Position numbers and translations under genes: made by a program. From positions 1 through 46,924 of the forward strand of contig WRCY01000013.1 in NCBI GenBank assembly GCA_009783695.1: a DNA stretch of 46,924 bases, written 5' to 3'. The stretch's first letter is position 1. Every line of letters starts with the position of its first letter. This stretch comes from Oscillospiraceae bacterium. GTDB taxonomy: Bacteria; Bacillota; Clostridia; Oscillospirales; Ruminococcaceae. Positions 10,292 through 20,581 of this stretch are shown one piece after another. The notes beneath the pieces are model-generated. The model was not told the origin of the DNA. It did not search any database and saw only the letters and a list, made by a program, of their open reading frames with translations.

Positions 10292-10466
10292 TTATAATCA
10301 ATTAACTTCAAAAATGCTTAAGCATTTTTGAAGACGCGGCATTTGCCGCGTAAGCCGCGAGGCGGCTTAATTCGATTGCATAGCCGATTAGCGCGCTTAC
10401 GGTGCGTCAGCAAACTCGTTTGCTGTGAAAAATGCGGAGCATTTTTCAAGTTAATCGGCTATATAA
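10292..10466. repeat. 175-bp multi-hairpin dispersed repeat, copy 1
   Basis: This element matches copy 2 (30410-30584) over exactly 175 bp with 9 differences by eye. Its ends are imperfect inverted repeats starting TTATA, each with an ATTAACTT segment and an AAAAATGC/GCATTTTT hairpin. Between them lie further short palindromes (CGCGGC/GCCGCG, GCCGC/GCGGC, CGCGC/GTGCG and CAGCAAAC/GTTTGCTG). It has no coding capacity and resembles a MITE or REP-type element. Its right end supplies the last codons and the TAG stop of the dehydrogenase gene. Confidence 0.85.
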
Positions 10467-11316
10467 TTGTTCCTCCATTAATGTGCAGCACCTGCCCCGT
10501 AATATACGAAGAATCGCCGCACGCCAGAAAAACGTAAGCCGGCGCGAGCTCATACGGCTGTCCCGCTCTGCCCATCGGTACAGTTGAGCCGAACGTCTTA
10601 ACGTGCTGTTCGGAAAAGCTCGACACAATAAGCGGCGTCCAAATGGGCCCCGGCGCAACTGCATTGACCCTGATGTTCTGCTTCGCCAGCGACAGCGCCA
10701 TCGAGCGGGTAAAGGTCACGATTGCGCCTTTTGAAGAGGAGTAGTCGATGAGTTCCGGATGCCCCTCAAACGCAACCACAGACGCTGTATTTATAATCGC
10801 ACTGCCCGCTAACATATACGGCAAGGCAGCTTTTGTCATATAGAAATACGAGAAAATGTTGCTCTCGAATGTGTGAATAAATTGGTCTTTGTCAATGTCG
10901 AGTATGCTGTTGCGCGGATATTGAACTGCGGCGTTATTCACGAGAATGTCAATTTTTCCGAACTCGTTTTTAACCGTCTCAATTGCATGAATAGCCTCGC
11001 TTTCCTGCTTCAAGTCGGCTACTATTTTAAGGCACTTTCTTCCGTGTTTAATAATCGCCGCCTCGGTTTCACGGGCATCATTGTTCTCATTCAGATAGAC
11101 GATTGCCACGTCCGCACCCTCCCGCGCGAAGCTTACTGCAACCGCTCTGCCGATTCCGCTGTCGCCGCCGGTTATGACTGCAATTTTATTTTCGAGTTTT
11201 CCGGCAGGTTTATAATTTTCGCTTTCATAGACGGGCGCAGGATTCATTTCCGATTCCTTGCCGGGATGTTTATTCTGATGCTGCGCGGGAAATGTATCTT
11301 TCTTTATATTTTCCAT
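10459..11316 (-). CDS. Short-chain dehydrogenase/reductase of the YhdF/YghA general-stress type
   Basis: A 285-residue NAD(P)-dependent oxidoreductase, cytoplasmic. The Rossmann motif TGGDSGIGRA is near residue 50, NNAA near 130, and the catalytic Ser and Y-x-x-x-K in NTASVV and DYSSSKGA. The long N-terminal arm rich in His, Gln, Pro and Lys before the Rossmann fold is typical of the YhdF/YghA subgroup. The ATG at 11316 follows GGAG by eight bases. The protein stops at GGTII, slightly short of the usual end of the subgroup, because the 175-bp repeat begins there and provides the stop. Substrate unknown. Confidence 0.85.
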   Translation of the reverse strand: MENIKKDTFPAQHQNKHPGKESEMNPAPVYESENYKPAGKLENKIAVITGGDSGIGRAVAVSFAREGADVAIVYLNENNDARETEAAIIKHGRKCLKIVADLKQESEAIHAIETVKNEFGKIDILVNNAAVQYPRNSILDIDKDQFIHTFESNIFSYFYMTKAALPYMLAGSAIINTASVVAFEGHPELIDYSSSKGAIVTFTRSMALSLAKQNIRVNAVAPGPIWTPLIVSSFSEQHVKTFGSTVPMGRAGQPYELAPAYVFLACGDSSYITGQVLHINGGTII

Positions 11317-11490
11317 TTTTCTGGCTCCTTTTGACATTTCTTTTATTATTGTTAACAGGAAAAAAAGAGAAATTCATTTTTTAATATAAAAAAGAAGCAT
11401 CATCAAAAAATAGTTTACAGTATTAATACTAAAATATATTACGACTGATTGGTGATAATATACAAATATACTTTATAATATATATAATTA

Positions 11491-11519
11491 TTGACTTTAA
11501 GCATAAATCATGGTAATAT
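11491..11519 (+). promoter_or_regulatory. Promoter of the GH8 giant gene
   Basis: TTGACT (11491-11496), 17 bases and TAATAT (11514-11519). The predicted transcript start near 11526 excludes the earlier ATG at 11491 as a start and fits the AAAGGAG-preceded ATG at 11560. Confidence 0.7.
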
Positions 11520-11559
11520 TATAGTTACATATATCGCTATAATAAAAGGAGATTCTCAA

Positions 11560-14500
11560 ATGAAACACTTACATTTTAAAAGCATATTGTCTAAATTTCT
11601 GACATTATGTCTGACGATTTCATTTCTTCCGTTAAATATATTTAAATTTGATGTTTCAGCGGCGGCAGACCCGGACTTGATAACCGTTATAGATTTTGAG
11701 GACTATAATATAGGGCCTTGGACAGGTTTTGCCACGAGAGGTGCAAATTATCCTGATGTTTTTATTACAGCTGACCCGGACAGCCCCGGGCAGAAGTCGC
11801 TGCAGGTCAACGTCAAAGACTGGAATCAGGCGCCTATAATTCCTATTCACCTGCCTTATGCGCTAAGTGACTATAAATCAATTTCCGTAAGATTGAGAGC
11901 GGTCAGCGGAAACGTCGGAGATAACGGTTTGCAAATCTTTGCGTCAGGCAGCAATGCTGAAGCCGGTAACTTTATACGATATGGTTTCGGAAACGAGTCG
12001 GGAGCGGCGAATCAGTTCGTTAACAGAAGGATAGCGGCGTTCAGTCCGACCGTTTTAAGCACTACAAGCTGGACAACGGTTGAAGTTGGCAGCTTGACTC
12101 TAACCCCGGCTACCCAAGACCTGCAGGGTGATATTTTCCTTGCAATCGGTATTAACACAAACGCAGTTGCAAGCTATTTAATAGACGACATCATTTTTAC
12201 GCTGAAAGACGGCGTTCTCCCCGCTAATTCCGGTGCGGCTGTGAATAACCCAGTATCAGCGGCACCTTCTCAGAAAAGTATCATAGTCGACCCTGTCACC
12301 ATACCGTCGAACCCCGGCGGACAAGCTGTAGAATACGGTATCAGAACAATAAATTCGCCGCCTTCTGTATGGCAGGACGGATTAACATTCGGAAACCTGA
12401 ATCCGAATACCGATTATTACATATTTGCCCGCTCTAAAGCAAATGCTACTCACAGAGCGGGGGCTCCGAGCGCGTCACTGCACGTTAAAACAACAGCATT
12501 ATCGGCACCCGTTCCGGCTTCCGCGGGGCAGGGCGCGGCTGAAACCGGCATATACCGGAATATGTTCCTTGAGGCCGGATACAGTCAGGAGGAAATCGAC
12601 GCCAGAGTAAAGCGGACATATGACAGATTATTCAACGGAGCCGACGGCGGCGGTTATAACATATATGTTCCCGTAGGCACTGATATGGCATATATACATG
12701 CTGTAGACAGCAATGACGTGCGTTCCGAGGGCATGTCCTACGGTATGATGATGGCTTTGCAAATGGACGACCAGGAGAAGTTTGACAGATTATGGAATTG
12801 GGCGCATACCTATATGTTAAATAAATCCGGCGAAGCCAGAGGGTATTTCGCATGGCAGTGCGGTATAAACGGAAATAAAATGGATACAAACCCCGCTCCG
12901 GACGGTGAAATGTACTTCGCGACGGCATTATTGTTCGCCTCCAACCGCTGGGGTGATAAAACCGGCATCTATGAATACGGAAGAGAAGCCCGTATAATTC
13001 TATATGATTTGATTAACAGAAGAGCGGGTGAAAGGAAACCCTTATTTAACTTAGATAATAAGCTGCCCGAATTTTCGCCCATGACTTCATTTACCGACGC
13101 TTCCTATCATTTATCAGCGTTTTTTGAAATTTGGGCTGAAGAAATAATATACGGCGAGCAGTATTGGGATATTTGGAACAACGATATAGGCGCGGTCACG
13201 AGGGATGCGACATTCTACAGAGAATCGGCGGCGGTCTGCCGTGACTGGCTTATGACTAAAGGAACACACCCCGTAACAGGATTGTCGTCTGAATACGCGC
13301 AGTATGACGGTACCCCGGGCGGCGGGGGCGGGGTCGGAAATTCTCACCTTTTCTCCTATGATTCCTGGAGAACTGCCATGAATATTGCTTTAGACCATTC
13401 ATGGTGGGCAAAAGACGCACGGCAGATAGCGCACGCAGACAGAATCCAAACATTCTTTATTCACCCCGACCGGAATCCTAACGGTATATTCTCGTACGGA
13501 AACAAATGGTATGTAGACGGTTCTCCCGTTCAGAACGACGGACACTCGGCGGGCTTGGTTGCAGGCAATGCAGCGGCTTCATTAGCGGCGTCAGACGCGC
13601 AGGCATGGGATTTTATAGACCATTTTTGGAACATCGGGCAGGACCAGGGTTTATACCGTTATTACGGCGGGTGTCTGTACATGTTTGCCATGCTGAAGCT
13701 CAGCGGCAATTACAAAGCATATTATTCAACGGGCCCCGGAACGGGCGCGGTAAAGAATTCCCGTATTGCTGCGTCAGACACGGTATTTGATAAAGCGGCT
13801 CCGGCAGAGATTCCCGTGAACGTGGTGTGGAACGGCAATACGCTTACAGGTATTACAGGAAACGGCGCATTGTTAGCTTTCGGCACTGACTATACTACAG
13901 CAAGCAATGTAATCACACTGAGCAGTACATATTTAACGGCACAGGCGACTTACAGCACAGTCCGTTTGGAATTCACGTTCAGCGCAGGTGAAAAGAGAAC
14001 TTTATCAATTTATATAGACGACACTTCCAAATCAATTTTAGGGCATACGTTTGAAGAGCGGGTGTCAGTGCAGTACACCCCCGGTCCGCAGTCCGGCAGT
14101 CAAACGCTTACTGCGAATTACAGGGGCGACGATTTACTGCATGTTGTCAAAACCGGCGGACACTCCAGCCATGCGGTAATATTCCCGTTCAGGTTAGCGG
14201 ACGGAGCATTGAACACCTATAACACCTTATATGTAAGACTGCGGTTAGTCAGCGGATTTAGCGGCGGGCGTAATATCCGAGTGGAAGCAGGCTCCGCAGG
14301 TACAAAATTTTCTCAGCTCGGTAATAACACCCAGATTGGCGGTTTAAGTCAAAATCTGAGCGACAGCACTTCCTTTATTGACCTTCAAATCCCGTTAAGC
14401 GGTCAGCCCGCTATATCGGGAGATATAAATATCGCGTTCGGACTGATGAACGCCGCCGACCACGCCTACGAGCTCGAATACATCGGTTTAGTGCCGAGAG

Positions 14501-17500
14501 GCACCGTCACGGTTCCGAGTTCTAATATTGACAAAACAACCGCTAATTTTGATAAAGCCAACCCTGCCGCTATTCCTATTATTATGACGCTTAACGGAAA
14601 TACGCTTACAGGCATTAACCGCGGCGGCACAGCACTTTTACCGGATACAGACTATACTGTGAGCGGTAATAATGTGAGCATTAACGCCTCATACCTAAAT
14701 ACACTGCCGATAGGTACAACCAATTTAACATTTACATTCAGCGCAGGAGCAAGCAGAACCCTTGCGGTTACTGTTGCTGCTTCAAACGCAAGTATCAGTC
14801 CGGCTTCAGAAACATTCGATAAAAGCGGTTCCTCCGATATTACTGTTAATATAACACCGAACGGGAATAACACCCTTACGGCGGTTAGAAACGGCGCAGT
14901 ACTGCTTACACCGGACGCAGACTATTCTGTCAGCGGCAATGAGGTGACATTGAACAACGCCTATCTGAAAACGCTGGCTTTCGGTACTGCCGTCACACTG
15001 ACATTCGAGTTTTCACCCGGGGCAAACCAAACCTTTACCGTCAATGTTGAGGACAGCAGTATCCAAAATGCCGTTCTTGGCTCGTATTCGGCAACGTTTG
15101 ATAAATTCTCACCGGAAGATATTGATGTTGATATGACCTTGAACGGCAATACGCTTCAGGGGATTAATCACGGTGCGGTAACGCTTTCAGAGGATAATCA
15201 ATTTACCCGGAGCAGCGACACGGTAAAGCTGCTTGAATCCTACTTATTAACACTATCCATTGGCGTAAACACATTGACGTTCGAGTTTGAACCGGGAATC
15301 AACCGTACATTTACCGTAACTGTTTCCGACAGCACGCCTGTAGTCGGCACACCCGCGAGGCTGAGTTATGATTTCAGTAAAGATAATATAACGGATTTAA
15401 TTGAGTTTAACACAAACAAAAATGCCGACACAATTGCTGAAATAAAATCAGGCGTGCTTGAAGTTACAGCCGCCGCAACGGGGGACTTAGTAGTCATTCC
15501 GTTCGATTTGGGCCCTCTGACTTTAAATGATATTCAATCAGTCAGAATCAGAGTGCGGTCAACAACGGGAGACACAAACTATAAAACTTTCGGTGTAGCG
15601 GCGTCAGCCACAGGAATATATTCGACCGGAATGGCCGGCTTTACTCCGATTGCCTCGCAAAGCAACGGATTTTCGACTGCAAATAACTGGGGCACGTTTA
15701 CAATGCCTGTTACGCCCGGTGTTGCTGCGAGTTTGAACGGAATCGTAAAATTAGGGTTCGGGGTAGTTGGAAGCCATACCCCTGTTACCTATCAAATCAG
15801 TGAAATCGAATTAATACCCAAGCCCGGTGCGATTCCCAATGCCACCCTCACCCCGTCCGGGGCGGCGTTTGATACAGAAAATCCTGATGACATCACAATT
15901 AATATAGCGTGGAACGGCAACGCTTTGGGAGCTGTTAAAAACGGTACCGTAACACTTACGCCGAATGTGCATTATATCATAATCGGCAATTTAATAACAA
16001 TAAGGGAGAGCTACTTAGCCAATCTTCCAAACGGCAAGACCACACTGACGTTTGAGTTTTCCCCGGGACATAACAGAACCTTTGATATTAACGTCGCCGC
16101 CGGCGGCGGGGGAGATTTTATCTTACCCCAAAAAATGAGTTATGATTTTAGTACAGATAGTGTAACACCTATGTATAATGTCGGCGCTAATGCTTCTACG
16201 AAAGCCGAAATTGCAGGCGGTGCGCTTCAAGTCACTTTAGGAGCACGGCATGATATAGTTGTCATTCCCTTTGATATAGGGAGTTTTACAATGGATGATA
16301 TTGAATCAATAACTGTAGAAATCGCGGCAATAAGCGGAGATTCTACCCATAAGAATGTTAGAATGGTAACATCCAACGCGTCAGCAAACGGAACATTCGG
16401 TTTGCTCCAAACAAATAACGCGCTCTTTACAAGAAGCGGCGCATTAGGGGGAGCCAATGGATGGAGCACATGGACAAATAATATTACGCCCGGAACCGCA
16501 TCTGATTACACACAAGTAGTCCACATTGGAATCGGTATAAATGACAACCATAATGCTCCTGCTGTTTTCCATATCAGAAAGATAGCTTTAAATTTAAAAC
16601 CGAGCTCGGTTATCCCCTGCGCACATATTCTTTCATGGACGTTTAACGCTACACATCACTGGCAGACGTGCAGTAAATGCCCCGTTAAGGAAAACGAAAA
16701 CACTCATACACTTGTTTACGAGTCCGGCGGCAATATGCACTGGCAGGTGTGCAGCAATACGAACTGCGATTATAAAACCGCTGCAGATGACTGCGCGGCG
16801 GCTCCTCCAAGCGTTCCCTATGCTTCATTCGGTACACCTACCCTCGGTACAAACAACACGATTTGGAATAATGCTGCCGAACTGGACGTGAGCAACAGTA
16901 ATCATGTTAACGCCACAGCCAGAGGGAAAGCAAGAGTTTTGTGGGACGACAGCTTCTTATATGTCCGTGTTGAAGTAACCGACCCCGACGTGTATACGGG
17001 AACACCGCCGAATAATCATCATAATTATGACGGCGTTGAGATTTTTGTCGGCGCAGGAAGCAGCGGGTCTAACCAGTATCGTTTGAACCCGAGCGGTGCG
17101 CGCTCCGGACAGGCACCCAACGAGTCCTGGGCAGGCATTACGGGCACCGGCTATATTGTTGAGTTTAAAGTAGCAAAAGGTTCTCTCACCTTTGCCCCCG
17201 ACGCTCCGCTTACCTTTGAGGTTCAGATAAATGATTCGTCATCAGCAGGCGGAACCCGCTTAGGCTGTATCTCATGGTATGCAGCTCCTGACACGGCTTG
17301 GGGCGGTTCTTCCGCATTTGCAAACAGCCTTCTGCTCTGGAAACCCAGTGTAATAACCTCCGATGTTTGGCAGACAGACTCTTTTGAGCACTGGAAAGTA
17401 TGCGCGGCCTGCGGTAATAAATTCAACAGAGAAAACCATATATCCAATAACGCACAGGAAAATGACTGTTTTACAGCGAACGAATGTACAGTTTGCGATG

Positions 17501-20310
17501 ATGAAATAACCCCCGCAAAAAGCGGTCACAGCTACGGCTCTTGGGGAGCGGACGATTCAAATTGCAAACGGACGTGTACAAACGGCAATTGTTCGGATTT
17601 TGAAACTCATGTAACTGCTTCTGATAATGCAAACAATACAAACTGTACAGCTAACAGCATTTGCATGACCTGCAGCAGAATTGTTGTATCCGCAGGCAGT
17701 CATAGTTTAAGCGCAGGCTGGTTCAATGATGATACAAACCATTGGAAGAAGTGTGAAAATAATAGCTGTGCGCATACCGCGGATTTAACAGCACACGTTT
17801 CCGATAACGCACAGGCAGACGACTGCTTAGTGCCGAATAAGTGCCTGGACTGTGGCTATGAAATGACCGCAGCGAAAGAAAATCATAATTACGTTCAACA
17901 ATATAATGCTTCTCAGCATTGGGAGAAATGCAGCGACTGTCCTGCCGAACGTAATAGAGCTAACCATACATGGACTAACGGCACAGGAGCCGATGACACA
18001 TATCACATATGCGCCTGCGGCGCTACGGAGGAGCATAGCTACGGCGGTTATACCAGTGAAGTTGATGCAACCTGTTTAAGTAAGGGTTCAAGAACAAGAA
18101 CCTGTCAAACCGCGGGCTGCGCACGTATAGAAACGAGCCCGCATCCCGACTTTGCACCGCACAATTATTCAACGTCGTTTACGGTAGATATTGCACCGGA
18201 ATGCTTAGTTGACGGCGAAGAATCACACCACTGCCAAACCCCGGGATGTACTGAGAGAAACGGTATTAGAGCTATACAGGCAATAGGTCACGATATGATA
18301 ACAGACTATGTTGTTCCCGCGACCTGCACGGATTACGAAGTTACTCATCGCAAATGTGACAGACCGGGCTGCCTTCATACAGAGCAGTCGAATACTGCTG
18401 TTCCGGACGGGCACAACTGGGGAACCGGCTGGTATGAAAGCTCAGACCAAACGAGTGTTCCTGAGGGTAAGGTAAGATTAGAACGAAAATGTACTCCCTG
18501 CGGTGATATTGAATATGATATTGTCAATATATGCCCCGGCGTTACGCACGACTTCAGCATTGAGGGCGAAGTAACCAAATCCGCAACATGCGCTGTGGAT
18601 GGCGAGCAGACTTTCTACTGCGTACATTCCGATTTAGGCTGTACCGAACATGTTACAAAACCAATATCCCACACTACGGTATCCCACACTAACAATGGTG
18701 CACAGGCATTAAACTGCTTGGCTGCGAACGAGTGTTCAGTTTGCTTTATTGAATTATTAACGGCGAAAGACAGTCATAATTCTAATAACGCGCAGGCAGG
18801 CAATTGCACGATGCCGAATACATGCCTGGATTGCGGAATTGAAATACTCGCGGCGGGCAGTCATGATTACCAATGGACAGCAACAACAGACGCGACTTGT
18901 TCGCAGGAGGGAATAGAAACTGAAAAATGTACTGTATGCGAGGATATAAAAGGAACAAAGCCTATATCAAAATTACCGCATACATTCAACGCGGATTCCC
19001 AGAAAACCGAAACACACCACAAATGTATCGATTGTTCGCACACGGAGCCACATTCTTTTAATCCCGAAACCGGAATCTGTACAGTATGCTCATATTTTGA
19101 ATGTCCTGCTCATGAATGGGATGAAAACGATGAAAATGACTGTATCTGCACTATTTGCGGTCTTGAACAAACGCATGACTGGGGTGCGGGTTGGACTCCC
19201 GAAGCAGGAAAATATTGCGGTGATATAGGAAATGAAATTAGAATATGCGCCAATTGTTCCAGATTAGAAAACAAATCGGAAACTTTAATAGAGCATAATT
19301 TTATATCATATTCACCGCTCACCTCCGCGACCTGCACAATGACGGCAACAGAACAGAGCATTTGTAAATATAACGGTGATAACGGGTGCACCGAAACACA
19401 TATTCGCAGTGTTGGTTTACCTTTAGGGCATGATTTCGGAACAAGTAAAAATAACGGTACGCACGAATGTAACCGCGATGACTGCGAGGAAACCGAAACC
19501 TGCTCCCCGAATACTGCGGGCGCGACCTGCGAGGCTTGCGGTTATAAAACGCCGTCAGGTGAATGTGAGCATAGCTGGACTTTAGCAGGCTCAACACCGA
19601 CTCATTGTGCATGTGAAAACTGTGAAGATACCAAACTGCACAATTGGGGCGGTTGGATTGTAACCACACAGCCTACAAGCTCCCGCGAAGGCTCACGAAA
19701 CCGCACCTGCTCAGACTGCGAGCGCAACGTAGTAGAATCTATACCCAAAACAACCGGCGGCGGAGGCGGTGGTGGAGGCGGCGGCGGAACCTCATCGGGC
19801 GATGATACATCACCTGTACAGCCTGCCGCGAACATTGTTCAAATCGGTAATACGGGCGTCATACCGGCGAATTTCGTGATTCCCGCGGCAACGGTTAACA
19901 ATATCGCAGGCACTCTCCCGTTTGCGCGGCTCCGAATATTCAGTGCAGGCAATCAAATTATATCTTTCGGTATTGAAAATGCAGGTAAAAATGCGGTTCT
20001 TATAAAATATAATTCTGAAACAGGAGAACTTGAATTTGTATCTTCTGTAGTAATCGGTACAGACGGGAACGCAAGAAAAAACATACCTGCAACCGGTGAC
20101 TATCTCGTAATAGTGCGTAAAATAGGCGATATTACCGCAACGGGCGAAGTTACAACAACAGACGCATTGGCACTGCTGCGGCACATCGCAGGCATTGCCC
20201 GGTTAAACGCTCTTGAACTGTTCGTAGCAAACGGCAAAGCCGGCGACACAGGTACAACCGACGCGCTGAACATCCTAAGATATATCGCGGGTGTAATAGA
20301 CAAAATCTAA
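11560..20310 (+). CDS. Giant secreted GH8 (exo-oligoxylanase-like) protein with X2, CBM9-like, Cys/His-rich and dockerin-like modules
   Basis: A 2,916-residue exported protein whose signal peptide spans about residues 1-34. After a binding module and a fibronectin-like segment, a GH8 domain covers about 323-724. It closely resembles reducing-end xylose-releasing exo-oligoxylanases: DVRSEGMSYGMMMA carries the acid glutamate (about E390), followed by PAPDGEMYFA, SYDSWRTAMNI and YYGGCLYMFAML. Five X2-type Ig modules follow (about 732-820, 987-1073, 1075-1163, 1167-1256 and 1423-1511), interleaved with three related CBM-like modules. A CBM9-like domain (about 1750-1928) precedes roughly 800 residues of Cys/His-rich repeats with about twenty CxxC pairs. 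A run of twelve glycines leads to the C-terminal module shared with the metallophosphoesterase and a degenerate dockerin (about 2853-2916). Likely role: extracellular attack on xylan fragments. Confidence 0.88.
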   Translation: MKHLHFKSILSKFLTLCLTISFLPLNIFKFDVSAAADPDLITVIDFEDYNIGPWTGFATRGANYPDVFITADPDSPGQKSLQVNVKDWNQAPIIPIHLPYALSDYKSISVRLRAVSGNVGDNGLQIFASGSNAEAGNFIRYGFGNESGAANQFVNRRIAAFSPTVLSTTSWTTVEVGSLTLTPATQDLQGDIFLAIGINTNAVASYLIDDIIFTLKDGVLPANSGAAVNNPVSAAPSQKSIIVDPVTIPSNPGGQAVEYGIRTINSPPSVWQDGLTFGNLNPNTDYYIFARSKANATHRAGAPSASLHVKTTALSAPVPASAGQGAAETGIYRNMFLEAGYSQEEIDARVKRTYDRLFNGADGGGYNIYVPVGTDMAYIHAVDSNDVRSEGMSYGMMMALQMDDQEKFDRLWNWAHTYMLNKSGEARGYFAWQCGINGNKMDTNPAPDGEMYFATALLFASNRWGDKTGIYEYGREARIILYDLINRRAGERKPLFNLDNKLPEFSPMTSFTDASYHLSAFFEIWAEEIIYGEQYWDIWNNDIGAVTRDATFYRESAAVCRDWLMTKGTHPVTGLSSEYAQYDGTPGGGGGVGNSHLFSYDSWRTAMNIALDHSWWAKDARQIAHADRIQTFFIHPDRNPNGIFSYGNKWYVDGSPVQNDGHSAGLVAGNAAASLAASDAQAWDFIDHFWNIGQDQGLYRYYGGCLYMFAMLKLSGNYKAYYSTGPGTGAVKNSRIAASDTVFDKAAPAEIPVNVVWNGNTLTGITGNGALLAFGTDYTTASNVITLSSTYLTAQATYSTVRLEFTFSAGEKRTLSIYIDDTSKSILGHTFEERVSVQYTPGPQSGSQTLTANYRGDDLLHVVKTGGHSSHAVIFPFRLADGALNTYNTLYVRLRLVSGFSGGRNIRVEAGSAGTKFSQLGNNTQIGGLSQNLSDSTSFIDLQIPLSGQPAISGDINIAFGLMNAADHAYELEYIGLVPRGTVTVPSSNIDKTTANFDKANPAAIPIIMTLNGNTLTGINRGGTALLPDTDYTVSGNNVSINASYLNTLPIGTTNLTFTFSAGASRTLAVTVAASNASISPASETFDKSGSSDITVNITPNGNNTLTAVRNGAVLLTPDADYSVSGNEVTLNNAYLKTLAFGTAVTLTFEFSPGANQTFTVNVEDSSIQNAVLGSYSATFDKFSPEDIDVDMTLNGNTLQGINHGAVTLSEDNQFTRSSDTVKLLESYLLTLSIGVNTLTFEFEPGINRTFTVTVSDSTPVVGTPARLSYDFSKDNITDLIEFNTNKNADTIAEIKSGVLEVTAAATGDLVVIPFDLGPLTLNDIQSVRIRVRSTTGDTNYKTFGVAASATGIYSTGMAGFTPIASQSNGFSTANNWGTFTMPVTPGVAASLNGIVKLGFGVVGSHTPVTYQISEIELIPKPGAIPNATLTPSGAAFDTENPDDITINIAWNGNALGAVKNGTVTLTPNVHYIIIGNLITIRESYLANLPNGKTTLTFEFSPGHNRTFDINVAAGGGGDFILPQKMSYDFSTDSVTPMYNVGANASTKAEIAGGALQVTLGARHDIVVIPFDIGSFTMDDIESITVEIAAISGDSTHKNVRMVTSNASANGTFGLLQTNNALFTRSGALGGANGWSTWTNNITPGTASDYTQVVHIGIGINDNHNAPAVFHIRKIALNLKPSSVIPCAHILSWTFNATHHWQTCSKCPVKENENTHTLVYESGGNMHWQVCSNTNCDYKTAADDCAAAPPSVPYASFGTPTLGTNNTIWNNAAELDVSNSNHVNATARGKARVLWDDSFLYVRVEVTDPDVYTGTPPNNHHNYDGVEIFVGAGSSGSNQYRLNPSGARSGQAPNESWAGITGTGYIVEFKVAKGSLTFAPDAPLTFEVQINDSSSAGGTRLGCISWYAAPDTAWGGSSAFANSLLLWKPSVITSDVWQTDSFEHWKVCAACGNKFNRENHISNNAQENDCFTANECTVCDDEITPAKSGHSYGSWGADDSNCKRTCTNGNCSDFETHVTASDNANNTNCTANSICMTCSRIVVSAGSHSLSAGWFNDDTNHWKKCENNSCAHTADLTAHVSDNAQADDCLVPNKCLDCGYEMTAAKENHNYVQQYNASQHWEKCSDCPAERNRANHTWTNGTGADDTYHICACGATEEHSYGGYTSEVDATCLSKGSRTRTCQTAGCARIETSPHPDFAPHNYSTSFTVDIAPECLVDGEESHHCQTPGCTERNGIRAIQAIGHDMITDYVVPATCTDYEVTHRKCDRPGCLHTEQSNTAVPDGHNWGTGWYESSDQTSVPEGKVRLERKCTPCGDIEYDIVNICPGVTHDFSIEGEVTKSATCAVDGEQTFYCVHSDLGCTEHVTKPISHTTVSHTNNGAQALNCLAANECSVCFIELLTAKDSHNSNNAQAGNCTMPNTCLDCGIEILAAGSHDYQWTATTDATCSQEGIETEKCTVCEDIKGTKPISKLPHTFNADSQKTETHHKCIDCSHTEPHSFNPETGICTVCSYFECPAHEWDENDENDCICTICGLEQTHDWGAGWTPEAGKYCGDIGNEIRICANCSRLENKSETLIEHNFISYSPLTSATCTMTATEQSICKYNGDNGCTETHIRSVGLPLGHDFGTSKNNGTHECNRDDCEETETCSPNTAGATCEACGYKTPSGECEHSWTLAGSTPTHCACENCEDTKLHNWGGWIVTTQPTSSREGSRNRTCSDCERNVVESIPKTTGGGGGGGGGGGTSSGDDTSPVQPAANIVQIGNTGVIPANFVIPAATVNNIAGTLPFARLRIFSAGNQIISFGIENAGKNAVLIKYNSETGELEFVSSVVIGTDGNARKNIPATGDYLVIVRKIGDITATGEVTTTDALALLRHIAGIARLNALELFVANGKAGDTGTTDALNILRYIAGVIDKI

Positions 20311-20328
20311 ACTATGCCGAACATCCAT

Positions 20329-20360
20329 AAAAACCGCTTAGTGAAAACTAAGCGGTTTTT
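20329..20360 (+). terminator. Intrinsic terminator after the GH8 giant gene
   Basis: The stem core CCGCTTAG, the TGAAAA loop and the arm CTAAGCGG are the same as at 10081-10112. The next pair has changed from G-C to A-T on both arms, a compensatory change that keeps the stem, and a run of five T follows. Confidence 0.85.
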
Positions 20361-20419
20361 ATTGTAGTCCGGAAGTTAGGATAGGGCTGCACGAGGCGGA
20401 GAATAATAAAAGTGGCGAG

Positions 20420-20450
20420 AAAAAGGCCTCCGATACTTAATTTCGGAGGC
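20420..20450 (-). terminator. Terminator of the tRNA-Cys transcript
   Basis: Read leftward, GCCTCCGA, a nine-base loop and TCGGAGGC are followed by CTTTTT, just downstream of the tRNA. Confidence 0.8.
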
Positions 20451-20460
20451 TCTATATACG

Positions 20461-20531
20461 AGGCGTCGCCCGGATTTGAACCGGGGGTCAGGGAGTTGCA
20501 GTCCCATGCCTTACCACTTGGCTACGACGCC
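20461..20531 (-). tRNA. tRNA-Cys (anticodon GCA)
   Basis: The 71-nt cloverleaf has the acceptor pair GGCGTCG/CGACGCC, D-stem GCC/GGC, anticodon loop CTGCAAC with GCA, and T-arm CCCGG-TTCAAAT-CCGGG. The discriminator base is U73, a main identity element for cysteinyl-tRNA synthetase. CCA is not encoded. One mismatch (U-U) sits at the top of the anticodon stem. Confidence 0.96.
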
Positions 20532-20540
20532 ACAAACAAT

Positions 20541-20569
20541 AGTATAACATAAAACAATCGTTTAGTCAA
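20541..20569 (-). promoter_or_regulatory. Promoter of tRNA-Cys
   Basis: Minus-strand TTGACT (20564-20569), 17 bases and TATACT (20541-20546). The tRNA begins ten bases after the -10 hexamer, so the primary transcript has almost no 5' extension. Confidence 0.8.
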
Positions 20570-20581
20570 TACGAAAAAGTA

